DNA of 13,845 nt from Kiritimatiellia bacterium (GTDB lineage: Bacteria; Verrucomicrobiota; Kiritimatiellia; RFP12; UBA1067). The position numbers and the translations under genes are program-made. The stretch is taken from assembly GCA_028701555.1 (NCBI GenBank), contig JAQVQN010000018.1:1-13845 (forward strand). Direction: 5' to 3'. The notes under the pieces are model-generated. The model was not told where the DNA came from and did not search any database. It saw nothing but the letters and a program-made list of their open reading frames with translations. Numbering within the stretch: the first letter of the stretch is position 1; each line of letters starts with the position of its first letter. This document shows, one piece after another, positions 1-6,835 of this stretch.

Positions 1-90
1 ACTCCAAATTGTTGCGGGACTAAGGCTTGCTTAGGCGTATGCCGGTGCGGCCAGCAGCAGTGCGGCGCAGGCTGAAATTATACAGCGCAT
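1..90 (-). pseudogene. Start of a possible secreted-protein gene, cut short by an in-frame stop
   Basis: Reading the minus strand from an ATG at 90, the frame encodes MRCIISACAALLLAAPAYA and then TAA at 33-31. This is a textbook Sec signal peptide: Arg near the N-terminus, a hydrophobic Ala/Leu core and an A-Y-A cleavage box, with the stop directly after it. The ATG has a GGAG eight bases upstream and overlaps the last 13 bases of the upstream cyclase gene, as expected of a translationally coupled downstream gene. In the next frame, past the stop, the sequence would read K-Q-A-L-V-P-Q-Q-F-G and on out of the window. A one-base indel (real mutation or assembly error) in a secreted-protein gene is therefore the simplest reading. 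A genuine 19-residue peptide, or chance, are alternatives. The protein family cannot be told from what is inside the window. Confidence 0.35.
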
Positions 91-1250
91 GATTCCGTCT
101 CCAGTTTCAATAGGGAAAGGGTATTTTTCATTAGAGCGAGGTTAATGGTATGCACCTCGCGTTTTGAGCCGAGCGGCGCGGGCAGCGTCACGCAAAGCCT
201 TCCGCCTAAGTGTTCTCTGAATTGTTCCAAACCTGCGAGTACGTCCGGTTCGCCGTTTGGGGCTTGGCGGTTAAGCAGCGGCGACCATACAGGCAAACCG
301 CAATCGGTCAAACCGTGTAGAATGGCTTGGCGCTCGGCAGTAGTGATGAAACGTTTCAGCATGGCGTAGGTCGAATCGAGCGCGATGCCTATTGCCACGG
401 CGTGTCCGTGCCCCAGCGTAAAGTCCGACATCAACTCCAGACGGTGCGCGGCCCAGTGTCCGAAGTCGAGCGGACGTGCGCTGCCGTGCTCGAAGGGGTC
501 GCCAGCGGTGGCGATATGGTGCAGGTGCAGGGCTGCGGTTTTGTGTATGGCTTGTTCCATGAGTTTTTGGTTGCGCCTCCGCAAGGCTTTGGCATTATTG
601 CAGAGCCACAGAAAAAACGGTTTGTCTTTGATGATGGCGACCTTGAAAGATTCGGTCAGACCGCCGACCCATTCGCGTTGCGGCAAGGTTTTTAGGAGCT
701 CGAAATCATCGATGACCGCGTGAGGCGGATAAAAGGTGCCGGCGAAATTTTTTGAGCCACCGTCATTCATACCGTTCTTAACGCCAACGCCAGCATCGTT
801 CTGCGCCAGAACGGTGGAGGGGATGCGGACAAAGCGCAGACCGCGGTGTACCAGCGAGGATGCGAAACCCGCCATGTCCAGCACACTGCCGCCGCCTGTT
901 GCTATCACGCAGCTTTGGCGGTCAAGGTGATCCACGCCTGCGGCGGTCATGATTTCGCGCACACTGTTCCATCCGTTTTTGGCGTTCTCGCCGCCGGGCA
1001 CGATCATGGGACTACGTACGAGCTCCAGCTCATGGCTGTATTTTCGGAAATAGCGCTCGATTTTGCTCGTCAGTTCCGGTGTGGCAGAGGCCAGTCCCGC
1101 ATCGACGACCACCAATGTCCGGGTGCGCTGCCCGCTACGGCTCTTCATCAGAATCTTGGCGAGTGTCGCGTTAGTTGAGGAAAAGACACCATGTGTGAAA
1201 ACAACTGGGTAACTGTAGGCAACGGAAAAAGCCTGGTTGATTGTTTTCAT
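78..1250 (-). CDS. eboD: EboD-like sugar phosphate cyclase (3-dehydroquinate synthase fold)
   Basis: The 390-residue protein has the Rossmann-plus-helical layout of the 3-dehydroquinate synthase superfamily. PGGEN (85-89) and ATGGGSVLDMAGF (117-129) form the NAD-binding half. IPSTVLAQNDAGVGVKNGMN (143-162) is the substrate loop, in the variant typical of EboD and not of true AroB. Metal ligands are expected at E200 (in GLTESFK), H265 (DFGHWAAH) and H281 (LGHGHAVAIG). Family knowledge: such enzymes use NAD and a divalent metal to cyclise phosphorylated sugars; EboD belongs to the ebo cluster, which in cyanobacteria is tied to export of the scytonemin precursor, but its exact substrate is unknown. 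The next gene upstream, 33 bases away, is an EboF-like enzyme, which supports EboD over AroB. Oddity: the usual HGEAV motif reads HGHAV here. No clear ribosome binding site precedes the ATG, so translation may depend on coupling. Confidence 0.78.
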   Translation of the reverse strand: MKTINQAFSVAYSYPVVFTHGVFSSTNATLAKILMKSRSGQRTRTLVVVDAGLASATPELTSKIERYFRKYSHELELVRSPMIVPGGENAKNGWNSVREIMTAAGVDHLDRQSCVIATGGGSVLDMAGFASSLVHRGLRFVRIPSTVLAQNDAGVGVKNGMNDGGSKNFAGTFYPPHAVIDDFELLKTLPQREWVGGLTESFKVAIIKDKPFFLWLCNNAKALRRRNQKLMEQAIHKTAALHLHHIATAGDPFEHGSARPLDFGHWAAHRLELMSDFTLGHGHAVAIGIALDSTYAMLKRFITTAERQAILHGLTDCGLPVWSPLLNRQAPNGEPDVLAGLEQFREHLGGRLCVTLPAPLGSKREVHTINLALMKNTLSLLKLETESCAV

Positions 1251-1283
1251 CGTTACGCTTTGACGGCCAATAGTTGGGCTGCG

Positions 1284-2564
1284 CTATTGCAGCCAGTCTT
1301 TGATTTCGCGGGAGAGTTCGGCTAAAGATTCAGGTTTCAGCGGCAAGGTTGAAAAGCAGGCGGTTTCGAGCCCCGGGCCGATGCGTCCGTGGGTGCCGCG
1401 GACTTTGGCTGTGTCTAGGCTGACGCTTAACGGAGTTTTGCCGAAGAAAAGCTCACATGGATCGTAGCCCGGTTTGTTGTGGATGTCAACATGGGCCGCA
1501 TAGTCGGGGGCTTCCCGGGGCGCGATCCACCAGGGGTAGGCGAACCAAGCGCCGGGCTCAGCCACCAAGAGGAGGTCACCGGCACGCAGGTGTGCGACGC
1601 CTAAAGCAGTCTGCGCCTCGCGGTCAAGGATCTGGCCGACGCCTTTAAGGTTTATGAGTGTATTTTTCGCCAGCGTAATTGACGCATGGTCGGAGCAGTT
1701 TATCGTGGCGATTTGGTGGTCAACCAAGGCGAAGGCGCGGCTATTGTGGAAATCGGGATAGTGCATGCCCTTGATGTTTCTGGTGGCGAAAAGTCCTGAG
1801 TCACGCAAGGCGCGGTTGGGGAATACGGCACCATTACTGATCGGGGTGATCGCATAGTCGCCAAAGGCGACAGTCTCGTAGCCGTTGGCTCGCGCTGTGC
1901 TGAACAGCATGGTCAGTTCCTTGGAGACCTGTGCCAATGCGCGAACGCTTTTTGGATGCGCTGGACCGAAACGCTGAAGGTCATAGTCGAGTCCCGGCAG
2001 ATATGCGAAGCATAGATCCGGCGCGTCGGGTGATGTCAACAGTTTGGCCACAGCCGCCGCGATCCAGTCGGAACTCGCTGTCGACGCGAGCGGGCCCCAA
2101 TAGCGGTGCAGCCGGAAAGGGCGTCCTACGCTACGGGACAAGCGTTTATAGAGATCCGGCGGCTGACTGGCGCATTCCATGATCATGCTGCCGCCGTGTG
2201 TGTGCACGGGTGCCGGGGAGAGCAGTATGTCGGTCTGTTCGCCGAGGCTCTGCTGAAAAAAAGCCATGCCTACAGTTCCGCCGCGCGCGCGGAAATCCTG
2301 CCAGATGCGGGGTCCGCTGACCAAGGCCGCCGACTGTTCCCAAAAAAAGGTTTTACGGAGGATAGGGTCATAGAAGCCGTTGGCCACCATGCCGTGATCA
2401 GAGGGCGGCAGGCCGGTGCGCAATGTCGCCTGCGCGGTGCATGTCAGGGCGGGGAAGACGGGGTGCAGCGGTTGCAGCGGCAAGCGAGCTAAGGCGCGCA
2501 AACCATTGTTCGCGGCGAATTCAAAGCCGAGGCCGGCGACTTCTATGACCAGCAGTTTTTTCAT
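1284..2564 (-). CDS. eboF: EboF-like alkaline phosphatase superfamily protein (nucleotide pyrophosphatase type)
   Basis: The 426-residue product starts MKKLLVIEVAGLGF and follows the layout of type I phosphodiesterase/nucleotide pyrophosphatase proteins. PALTCTAQATLRTG (38-51) holds the likely Thr nucleophile, SDHGMVANGFYD (55-66) follows, and LPGLDYDLQRFGP (189-201), FGDYAITP (234-241), VDHQIA (281-286) and VDIHNKPGYDPCELFF (359-374) supply the remaining metal-binding Asp/His residues. This motif set matches the ebo-cluster subgroup. Family knowledge: these are metal-dependent hydrolases of phosphate esters or phosphodiesters; the ebo substrate is not known. The ATG at 2564 is chosen because it overlaps the stop of the upstream ClC gene as ATGA and begins the conserved core; a longer frame running upstream to 2690 lies wholly inside the ClC gene and adds no family sequence. 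No signal peptide is visible, so it is probably cytoplasmic. It likely acts with the cyclase encoded just downstream. Confidence 0.78.
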   Translation of the reverse strand: MKKLLVIEVAGLGFEFAANNGLRALARLPLQPLHPVFPALTCTAQATLRTGLPPSDHGMVANGFYDPILRKTFFWEQSAALVSGPRIWQDFRARGGTVGMAFFQQSLGEQTDILLSPAPVHTHGGSMIMECASQPPDLYKRLSRSVGRPFRLHRYWGPLASTASSDWIAAAVAKLLTSPDAPDLCFAYLPGLDYDLQRFGPAHPKSVRALAQVSKELTMLFSTARANGYETVAFGDYAITPISNGAVFPNRALRDSGLFATRNIKGMHYPDFHNSRAFALVDHQIATINCSDHASITLAKNTLINLKGVGQILDREAQTALGVAHLRAGDLLLVAEPGAWFAYPWWIAPREAPDYAAHVDIHNKPGYDPCELFFGKTPLSVSLDTAKVRGTHGRIGPGLETACFSTLPLKPESLAELSREIKDWLQ

Positions 2565-3988
2565 AGAGCGAGCGACGCATTGTTTTGTTTGCTTTCTCCG
2601 GTGTGGGCTGGCGAGCAGTCGCGGGTACGGACCTGACTGCGGTAGAGGGTTTTGCCGTAGCCCGTAAAGTAGGCTATGCCGCAGACCCACATGGTCGGCA
2701 GCAGCAACTCATGGTTGCCGGTGATCTCGCTGACCATGATGATGGCGGCGATTGGCACCCTGATCGCGGATGCCAGAAAACCGGCCATACCAACCATGGC
2801 GAAAGAGCCGGGGTGTATGTTCAGGCCCGGGAAGATGCGGTTAAGTATAATGCCGCAGGCTCCGCCTAACAGTGCTCCTGACACCAGTGCCGGACCGAAC
2901 AACCCGCCGCTGCCGCCGCTGCCAACAGTGCACGAGGTGGCGATGACCTTGCCAAAAAACATCAGCAAAAGAGTGGTTGCTGTAAGAGATCCCGCTTCCA
3001 ATTGGGCGCCGGAGTTCAAAGCCTTTTGTGCCCAGCCGTATCCGGAGCCGAGCACTTGCGGAAGGAAAAAGCCGATGATACCGGTGGCAAGCCCGCCCAA
3101 GCAGGGTTTGAACCACCCCGGAATATTCAAAGAGCGCCAAAAGGCTTCGCTTTGCCTGAAAACAATCACGTAAAACTTCGAGCCCAAGGCCACAACTATC
3201 GCCAGGATCATGTAAGGCAGTAGTTTAAGTGCGTTATCAAAAACATAATGGTGCATTGTGAATAGCGGCTGCCAGCCGAAGAAGAGCGCGAAGACGGTGT
3301 ATGCTATGGTAGATGCAACCAGGGAGGGGATCATCACCTCGTATTCGATGTCAAGTCCGCTGTAAAAGATTTCAGCGGCAAAGATAGCGCCGGCCAAAGG
3401 TGCGCGGAAGATGGCGCCGACACCGGCCGCGAGTCCGGCGGCGAGCAGCATCCGGCGTTCCTTGACGTTAAGGCCGAGCCACTTCGCTAACACTGAGCCG
3501 CAGCCTGCGCCAATCTGCGTGACAGGCCCTTCGCAGCCTGCCGAGCCGCCAGAACCGATCACGATGGCAGAAGCAAGCGCTTTCATGGGAATGACCAAGA
3601 ACGGGATGCGGCCTTCCTCGCGGTGATAGGCGTAAATAGCGGCGTCAGTACCGTGGCCGGTGGCTGTTGGAGCGAGCCAGCGGATCAGCAGTGCACTGAG
3701 AAGGCCGCCCAAAGCGGGCAGTGCCAGCAGAGCCCATTTGAGCGGAGGGCCGCTAGGCACGGTTTTGGACATGGCATGTTCGCCTGCGGCGGGAGGCGGG
3801 GCGAAATTCGCCAATGACACGGATAACAAATGGTTCGCGTTTTCGATCAGCCAGAAAAAGCCTGCAGCGGCTAGGCCAGCCATAAGTCCGGTAAGTGCGC
3901 AGAGTGCTAGTGCCCGTCCGGTTCTGATGGAAAGCTCATCGCCTTCAACCCAGAAACGCCACCATTTCAAAGTTATGTCACGAATCAT
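2561..3988 (-). CDS. ClC-family voltage-gated chloride channel or H+/Cl- exchanger
   Basis: The 475-residue, strongly hydrophobic inner-membrane protein shows the three ClC anion-pathway signatures: GHGTD (111-115, in place of GSGIP), GSGGSAGCEGP (145-155) with the gating glutamate at E153, and GSGGSGGLFGP (356-366). The first helix follows a short cytoplasmic start rich in Trp/Arg, and the membrane core ends near residue 445. There is no C-terminal CBS pair. Alignment by eye to the E. coli transporter puts E206 opposite E202 and isoleucine 207 opposite the internal proton glutamate E203, so proton coupling may be lost or altered, as in ClC channels. The GHGxD subgroup is widespread in environmental bacteria. 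The stop codon overlaps the start of the EboF-like gene (ATGA), so the two are probably co-translated. An inverted repeat lies 18 bases upstream of the ATG. Confidence 0.92.
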   Translation of the reverse strand: MIRDITLKWWRFWVEGDELSIRTGRALALCALTGLMAGLAAAGFFWLIENANHLLSVSLANFAPPPAAGEHAMSKTVPSGPPLKWALLALPALGGLLSALLIRWLAPTATGHGTDAAIYAYHREEGRIPFLVIPMKALASAIVIGSGGSAGCEGPVTQIGAGCGSVLAKWLGLNVKERRMLLAAGLAAGVGAIFRAPLAGAIFAAEIFYSGLDIEYEVMIPSLVASTIAYTVFALFFGWQPLFTMHHYVFDNALKLLPYMILAIVVALGSKFYVIVFRQSEAFWRSLNIPGWFKPCLGGLATGIIGFFLPQVLGSGYGWAQKALNSGAQLEAGSLTATTLLLMFFGKVIATSCTVGSGGSGGLFGPALVSGALLGGACGIILNRIFPGLNIHPGSFAMVGMAGFLASAIRVPIAAIIMVSEITGNHELLLPTMWVCGIAYFTGYGKTLYRSQVRTRDCSPAHTGESKQNNASLAL

Positions 3989-4005
3989 ATAAGCGGCTCA
4001 TTATT

Positions 4006-4034
4006 GCGTTAAGCCGAATGATTTGGCATAACGC
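4006..4034. repeat. Inverted repeat between obgE and the ClC gene
   Basis: GCGTTA (4006-4011) and TAACGC (4029-4034) are perfect inverted copies. After one A/A mismatch the arms continue as GCC (4013-4015) and GGC (4025-4027), leaving a nine-base loop. In the minus-strand transcript the hairpin lies just upstream of the ClC start codon. No U-run follows it on either strand, so it is not a standard intrinsic terminator. It could be an operator, an RNA processing site or a leader hairpin that separates obgE expression from the ClC-ebo group. Confidence 0.5.
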
Positions 4035-4062
4035 GGATAAAAAACACATGAAAAGACGTTGT

Positions 4063-5244
4063 CTATTTCTTACGGTTTTTTTTTCGTTCCAGATCTAGGA
4101 ACGATGCGGCTTGAAGCGCGGCCTCCGGAATAATATCTCCGTCGGTGTCGTCAAGCGCTCGGTTGGCGGACGACACGGAAGTGTGGGCCCATGAACCTTT
4201 TGGCACAGGGCGCAACAATTCGCGCAGCCGCTTTTTGAAGAGGTCGACACCGGGGTGTTCGGAGTCGATGGCAGAGACTTGCAAGGGCTTCACCCCGGTC
4301 TCTTTCACAAAAAGCTTCAGGTTGTCCGGAGCGGATTCCTCGTCCATCTTGTTGGCCAAGACGAGTGAAGGGCGTTCCAGCAGGGCGGGGTCGTGTTGTT
4401 CCACCTCCCGCCGGAGCTTGCGGTAATCCTGCCACGGCTCGCGGTTGTCGGTGCCGGCCATATCAATAACGTACACTAGCAGCCGTGAGCGCGCTATGTG
4501 CTTCAGGAAAGCGGTGCCGAGACCGACTCCACTGGAGGCGCCCTCAATTATGCCCGGCACGTCCGCCACCCGCAGTTGCGCGAAATCAGGGTATTGGACA
4601 GTACCCACGATCGGATTCAGGGTTGTGAAAGGGTAGCTTGCTATTTTGGGGCGTGCCTCGCTGACACAGGCCAGCAGCGAAGACTTGCCGGCGTTAGGGA
4701 AGCCCAGCAGTCCCGCGTCCGCGATGATCTTTAGTTCCAGCCTAAGGCGGAACTCCTCGCCAGGATCGCCGGGCGTGTGCTCGGTAGGAACCTGGTGTGT
4801 CGAGGTTTTGAAATGGATATTGCCGAGGCCGCCTTTGCCGCCTGCGGCAATGATCGTCTCTTGGCCGTGACCCACGATATCAGCAAGCTGGCGACCGGTT
4901 TCGCTGTCGAAGACCTCGGTGCCACAAGGCACGTCCACGAAAAGGTCTTTGCCGCGACGACCGTACATCTGCTGGCCGCGGCCGTCGACGCCGTCCTCGG
5001 CAAACAACTGTGGTGCGAAATAAAGGGATATCAGGGAGTCGGTGTCGCGGCTACCCCTGAAGACTACGTTACCGCCGCGCCCGCCGTCGCCGCCATCAGG
5101 ACCGCCTTCCGGCACACAAGCCTCGCGCCGGAAGCTGGAGCTGCCGTCACCGCCCTTGCCGGCGCGTACGTGTACGGAAACGTGGTCTACAAAAGTTCTG
5201 GTCTTCACATGCGGTTCGCCGCGGGACGTAGTAGCATTTGTCAC
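4063..5244 (-). CDS. obgE: Obg family GTPase (ribosome assembly, stress control)
   Basis: Obg is an essential GTPase that binds the 50S subunit during late assembly and links growth to nucleotide status. The N-terminal glycine-rich Obg fold is clear (for example GGPDGGDGGRGG at 47-58 and GGKGGLGN at 135-142). It is followed by the G domain with G1 GFPNAGKS (181-188), switch I YPFTTLNP (204-211), G3 DVPG (228-231), G4 NKMD (298-301) and G5 SAI (324-326). There is no C-terminal OCT domain, only a short charged tail ending in Lys/Arg residues, so the 393-residue length is that of the two-domain form. The chosen GTG start at 5244 overlaps the rpmA stop as GTGA. A second in-frame GTG at 5208 begins V-K-T-R-T-F, closer to the usual Obg N-terminus; neither has a convincing ribosome binding site. 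Gene order rplU-rpmA-obgE is conserved across bacteria. Confidence 0.96.
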   Translation of the reverse strand: MTNATTSRGEPHVKTRTFVDHVSVHVRAGKGGDGSSSFRREACVPEGGPDGGDGGRGGNVVFRGSRDTDSLISLYFAPQLFAEDGVDGRGQQMYGRRGKDLFVDVPCGTEVFDSETGRQLADIVGHGQETIIAAGGKGGLGNIHFKTSTHQVPTEHTPGDPGEEFRLRLELKIIADAGLLGFPNAGKSSLLACVSEARPKIASYPFTTLNPIVGTVQYPDFAQLRVADVPGIIEGASSGVGLGTAFLKHIARSRLLVYVIDMAGTDNREPWQDYRKLRREVEQHDPALLERPSLVLANKMDEESAPDNLKLFVKETGVKPLQVSAIDSEHPGVDLFKKRLRELLRPVPKGSWAHTSVSSANRALDDTDGDIIPEAALQAASFLDLERKKNRKK

Positions 5245-5489
5245 TCGGCAGCGGCTACAGGAAGCACGCTGACCACCTTACCGTCCTTCTGGAACTTGAC
5301 GGAGCCGTCCGCCAAAGCGAAGAGGGTGTAGTCGCGTCCGCATCCGACATTAGTTCCCGGATGGAACTTGGTGCCGCGCTGGCGCACTATAATTGATCCG
5401 GCCCGGACTACCTGTCCGTCAAAACGCTTCACACCGAGGCGCTTAGATTTGCTGTCGCGCCCGTTTCTTGCTGATGCTGCACCCGCCAT
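5241..5489 (-). CDS. rpmA: 50S ribosomal protein L27
   Basis: The 82-residue protein carries the L27 signature: RNGRDSKSKRLGVKRFDGQ near the start, then AGSIIVRQRGTKFHPG and VGCGRDYTLFALADG. L27 sits at the peptidyl-transferase centre, where its N-terminal tail reaches the tRNA acceptor ends. The tail here is MAGAASARNGRD, without the MAHKK stretch common in proteobacterial L27, and no Firmicutes-style cleavable extension is present. The ATG has an excellent ribosome binding site (GAAGGAG). The gene lies 17 bases after rplU and overlaps obgE by four bases. Confidence 0.97.
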   Translation of the reverse strand: MAGAASARNGRDSKSKRLGVKRFDGQVVRAGSIIVRQRGTKFHPGTNVGCGRDYTLFALADGSVKFQKDGKVVSVLPVAAAE

Positions 5490-5506
5490 AAATCACTCTC
5501 CTTCGT

Positions 5507-5821
5507 TCAGGCTATAGCCTTGACTGTGGCCACTGTCAGCTCTTGACGGTGCCCGACCCGGCGCGCATAACCCTTGCGCCGTTTTTTCTTGAAATTGATC
5601 AGTTTCTTGCCGCGTTTGTGCCCGACCACCGTCAGTGTCACCTTGGCACTCTGGACGTACGGCATGCCTATTTTGAGTTCATTGCCGTCTGATACCGCCA
5701 TGACCGTATCCAACTCCACGTCCTGTCCGGCCTCGGCATCCAGCAATTCAATCTCAATTGTATCGCCAGTGGCCACACGGTATTGTTTTCCACCGGTTTC
5801 TAAAACCGCATACGCTTCCAT
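5507..5821 (-). CDS. rplU: 50S ribosomal protein L21
   Basis: The 104-residue product begins MEAYAVLETGGKQYRV and ends with the family's basic C-terminal half, including KLINFKKKRRKGYARRVGHRQ. L21 is a structural protein of the 50S subunit that binds 23S rRNA. The ATG at 5821 is preferred over the one at 5836, which would add M-K-D-T-N: an AAGGA sits seven bases before 5821, the upstream ATG has no such site, and L21 proteins normally start close to the AVLETGGKQY block. It is the first gene of the rplU-rpmA-obgE operon. Confidence 0.96.
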   Translation of the reverse strand: MEAYAVLETGGKQYRVATGDTIEIELLDAEAGQDVELDTVMAVSDGNELKIGMPYVQSAKVTLTVVGHKRGKKLINFKKKRRKGYARRVGHRQELTVATVKAIA

Positions 5822-5890
5822 GTTTGTGTCCTTCATCGATGAGGAATCAGCCCTGTCCGGAAACCTTGCACCGGAACAAATAGAACGATC

Positions 5891-5920
5891 AATTTACCTG
5901 ATTATGCGTCAGTGTGTCAA
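5891..5920 (-). promoter_or_regulatory. Sigma70-type promoter of the rplU-rpmA-obgE operon
   Basis: On the minus strand, a perfect -35 box TTGACA (5920-5915) is followed after 18 bases by TAAATT (5896-5891), a 4/6 match to the -10 consensus. Transcription would start near 5884, leaving a leader of about 63 bases before the rplU ATG. That leader contains TCCGG/CCGGA inverted repeats that could form a five-base-pair hairpin (about 5853-5872). Confidence 0.6.
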
Positions 5921-6047
5921 GTAGGCTAGTTTGACTTTTTTGTTTCCGGTAAAAGGATTTGCATAGAGTTTCAGTTTTTGTCATAGTAACGGCGTGACAG
6001 CGGGGTACATTGTGGCCTCGCTCAAAAAAAATCTGGGAGACGAGCGC

Positions 6048-6767
6048 ATGACTGCCATTTGTGCCCGGCAAGACCATAAATCCCTATACCGTCAGCTTAT
6101 GGCTGGCATGTATGACGCATTGCTCGTTACTGACCCTAACGGGCACCTGATAGAACTAAATCCTCGTGCCATGGAGCATTTTCTTTATAAACCTGAAGAT
6201 GTTTTTGACAAGCCGGTTGCGACTCTAATTCCTGGGGTTTCGACTCAGATGGTCGGGCGCATACGTAAAGGGTTGGACGATGCGCGGCACATCATGCTGG
6301 ACGCAAAATGTCAGCGTAAGGACGGCAGTTCATTCTCGGCAGAGGTCACTATCAGCGTGATTGATCTGATAAACACAGGGGATCTGGTTTTCACGGTCCG
6401 CAACACCGAGAGGCGACGTAAACAGTTGCAGAGCCTGCGCAGTATGGCAAATGCCTTCAACAACTCGCAGTGTGCTGGTTTTGTGTGTGACGTTAACCGT
6501 ATCTTCAAATCGGTGAACCGCGCTTTTCTGGCTATGTTCGGCGCGGCTGATGAAGCGGAGGTGATCGGCCGGGCGTTCGACGATTTGATGCCTGATGAAC
6601 CTTTGCCCAGGCTGTTTGATCAAGCTTTGGCGGGGGAGACCGTGATTTGCAGGATCGGCGCCGATACCGAGGCGGACGAGGGGGCGGAGGTCGATGTGCA
6701 GTTGGCACCAGACCGGCATGCCAAAGACAAGATTGTGGGTGTGGTAGGTTCGCTGCTGCAGGTTTGA
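6048..6767 (+). CDS. Stand-alone tandem PAS domain protein
   Basis: From the ATG at 6048 the product has 239 residues: a first PAS domain (about 11-119, including LLVTDPNGHLIELNPRA and the C-terminal RKDGSSFSAEVTIS strand block), a short basic helical linker (RNTERRRKQLQSLRS), and a second, more divergent PAS domain (about 140-236). No kinase, GGDEF, HTH, membrane or chemotaxis output domain is present, so it would sense a small molecule, redox state or light and signal through a partner, or act as a dimerising adaptor. The ATG at 6048 is chosen because GGGAGA lies seven to eight bases upstream; the frame extends upstream to a GTG at 5994 that lacks such a site. It is divergent from the ribosomal operon and 68 bases ahead of the pseudouridine synthase gene. 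The ligand is unknown. Confidence 0.75.
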   Translation: MTAICARQDHKSLYRQLMAGMYDALLVTDPNGHLIELNPRAMEHFLYKPEDVFDKPVATLIPGVSTQMVGRIRKGLDDARHIMLDAKCQRKDGSSFSAEVTISVIDLINTGDLVFTVRNTERRRKQLQSLRSMANAFNNSQCAGFVCDVNRIFKSVNRAFLAMFGAADEAEVIGRAFDDLMPDEPLPRLFDQALAGETVICRIGADTEADEGAEVDVQLAPDRHAKDKIVGVVGSLLQV

Positions 6768-6809
6768 TGACATCTTGGGATGATGGAATTGTGTAAGATC
6801 AGCCTGCAG
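6756..6809 (+). repeat. Inverted repeat spanning the end of the PAS gene and the following gap
   Basis: CTGCAGG (6756-6762) and CCTGCAG (6803-6809) are perfect inverted copies, extended inwards by a U-G and a U-A pair. The 36-38-base loop holds a second small hairpin, CATC-TTGG-GATG (6771-6782). No U-run follows, so it is not an obvious terminator. It may be a processing or attenuation structure between the PAS gene and the pseudouridine synthase gene, or chance. Confidence 0.35.
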
Positions 6810-6818
6810 TGGTATAGA
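6789..6818 (+). promoter_or_regulatory. Weak candidate promoter for the pseudouridine synthase gene
   Basis: TTGTGT (6789-6794), 18 bases, then TATAGA (6813-6818): a 3/6 match for -35 and 4/6 for -10. The position, about 18 bases before the chosen TTG start, is reasonable. The boxes are weak and overlap the inverted repeat described for this gap; read-through from the PAS gene is equally possible. Confidence 0.25.
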
Positions 6819-6835
6819 AAGTTGAGTGTACGAAG

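Noticed and set aside
327..1178. Several plus-strand open frames of 110-122 residues
   Set aside because: All lie opposite the cyclase gene, have no ribosome binding sites and no family resemblance.
2565..2690. Upstream extension of the EboF-like gene to a start at 2690
   Set aside because: The 42 extra residues lie wholly within the ClC coding sequence and show no family sequence; the ATGA overlap at 2561-2564 gives a natural start.
4072..4093. Slippery A-AAA-AAC sequence (with a nine-base A run) near the end of obgE, suggesting -1 frameshifting
   Set aside because: The -1 frame hits a stop after one further codon, about as soon as the normal frame, so frameshifting would barely change the product; the run simply encodes the Lys-rich tail.
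4777..5331. A 184-residue plus-strand open frame
   Set aside because: It is the opposite strand of obgE and rpmA, which are certain genes; the frame is kept open by GC-rich codons.
5994..6047. GTG start at 5994 for the PAS protein
   Set aside because: It has no ribosome binding site, whereas the ATG at 6048 has GGGAGA at good spacing and lies just before the first PAS domain.
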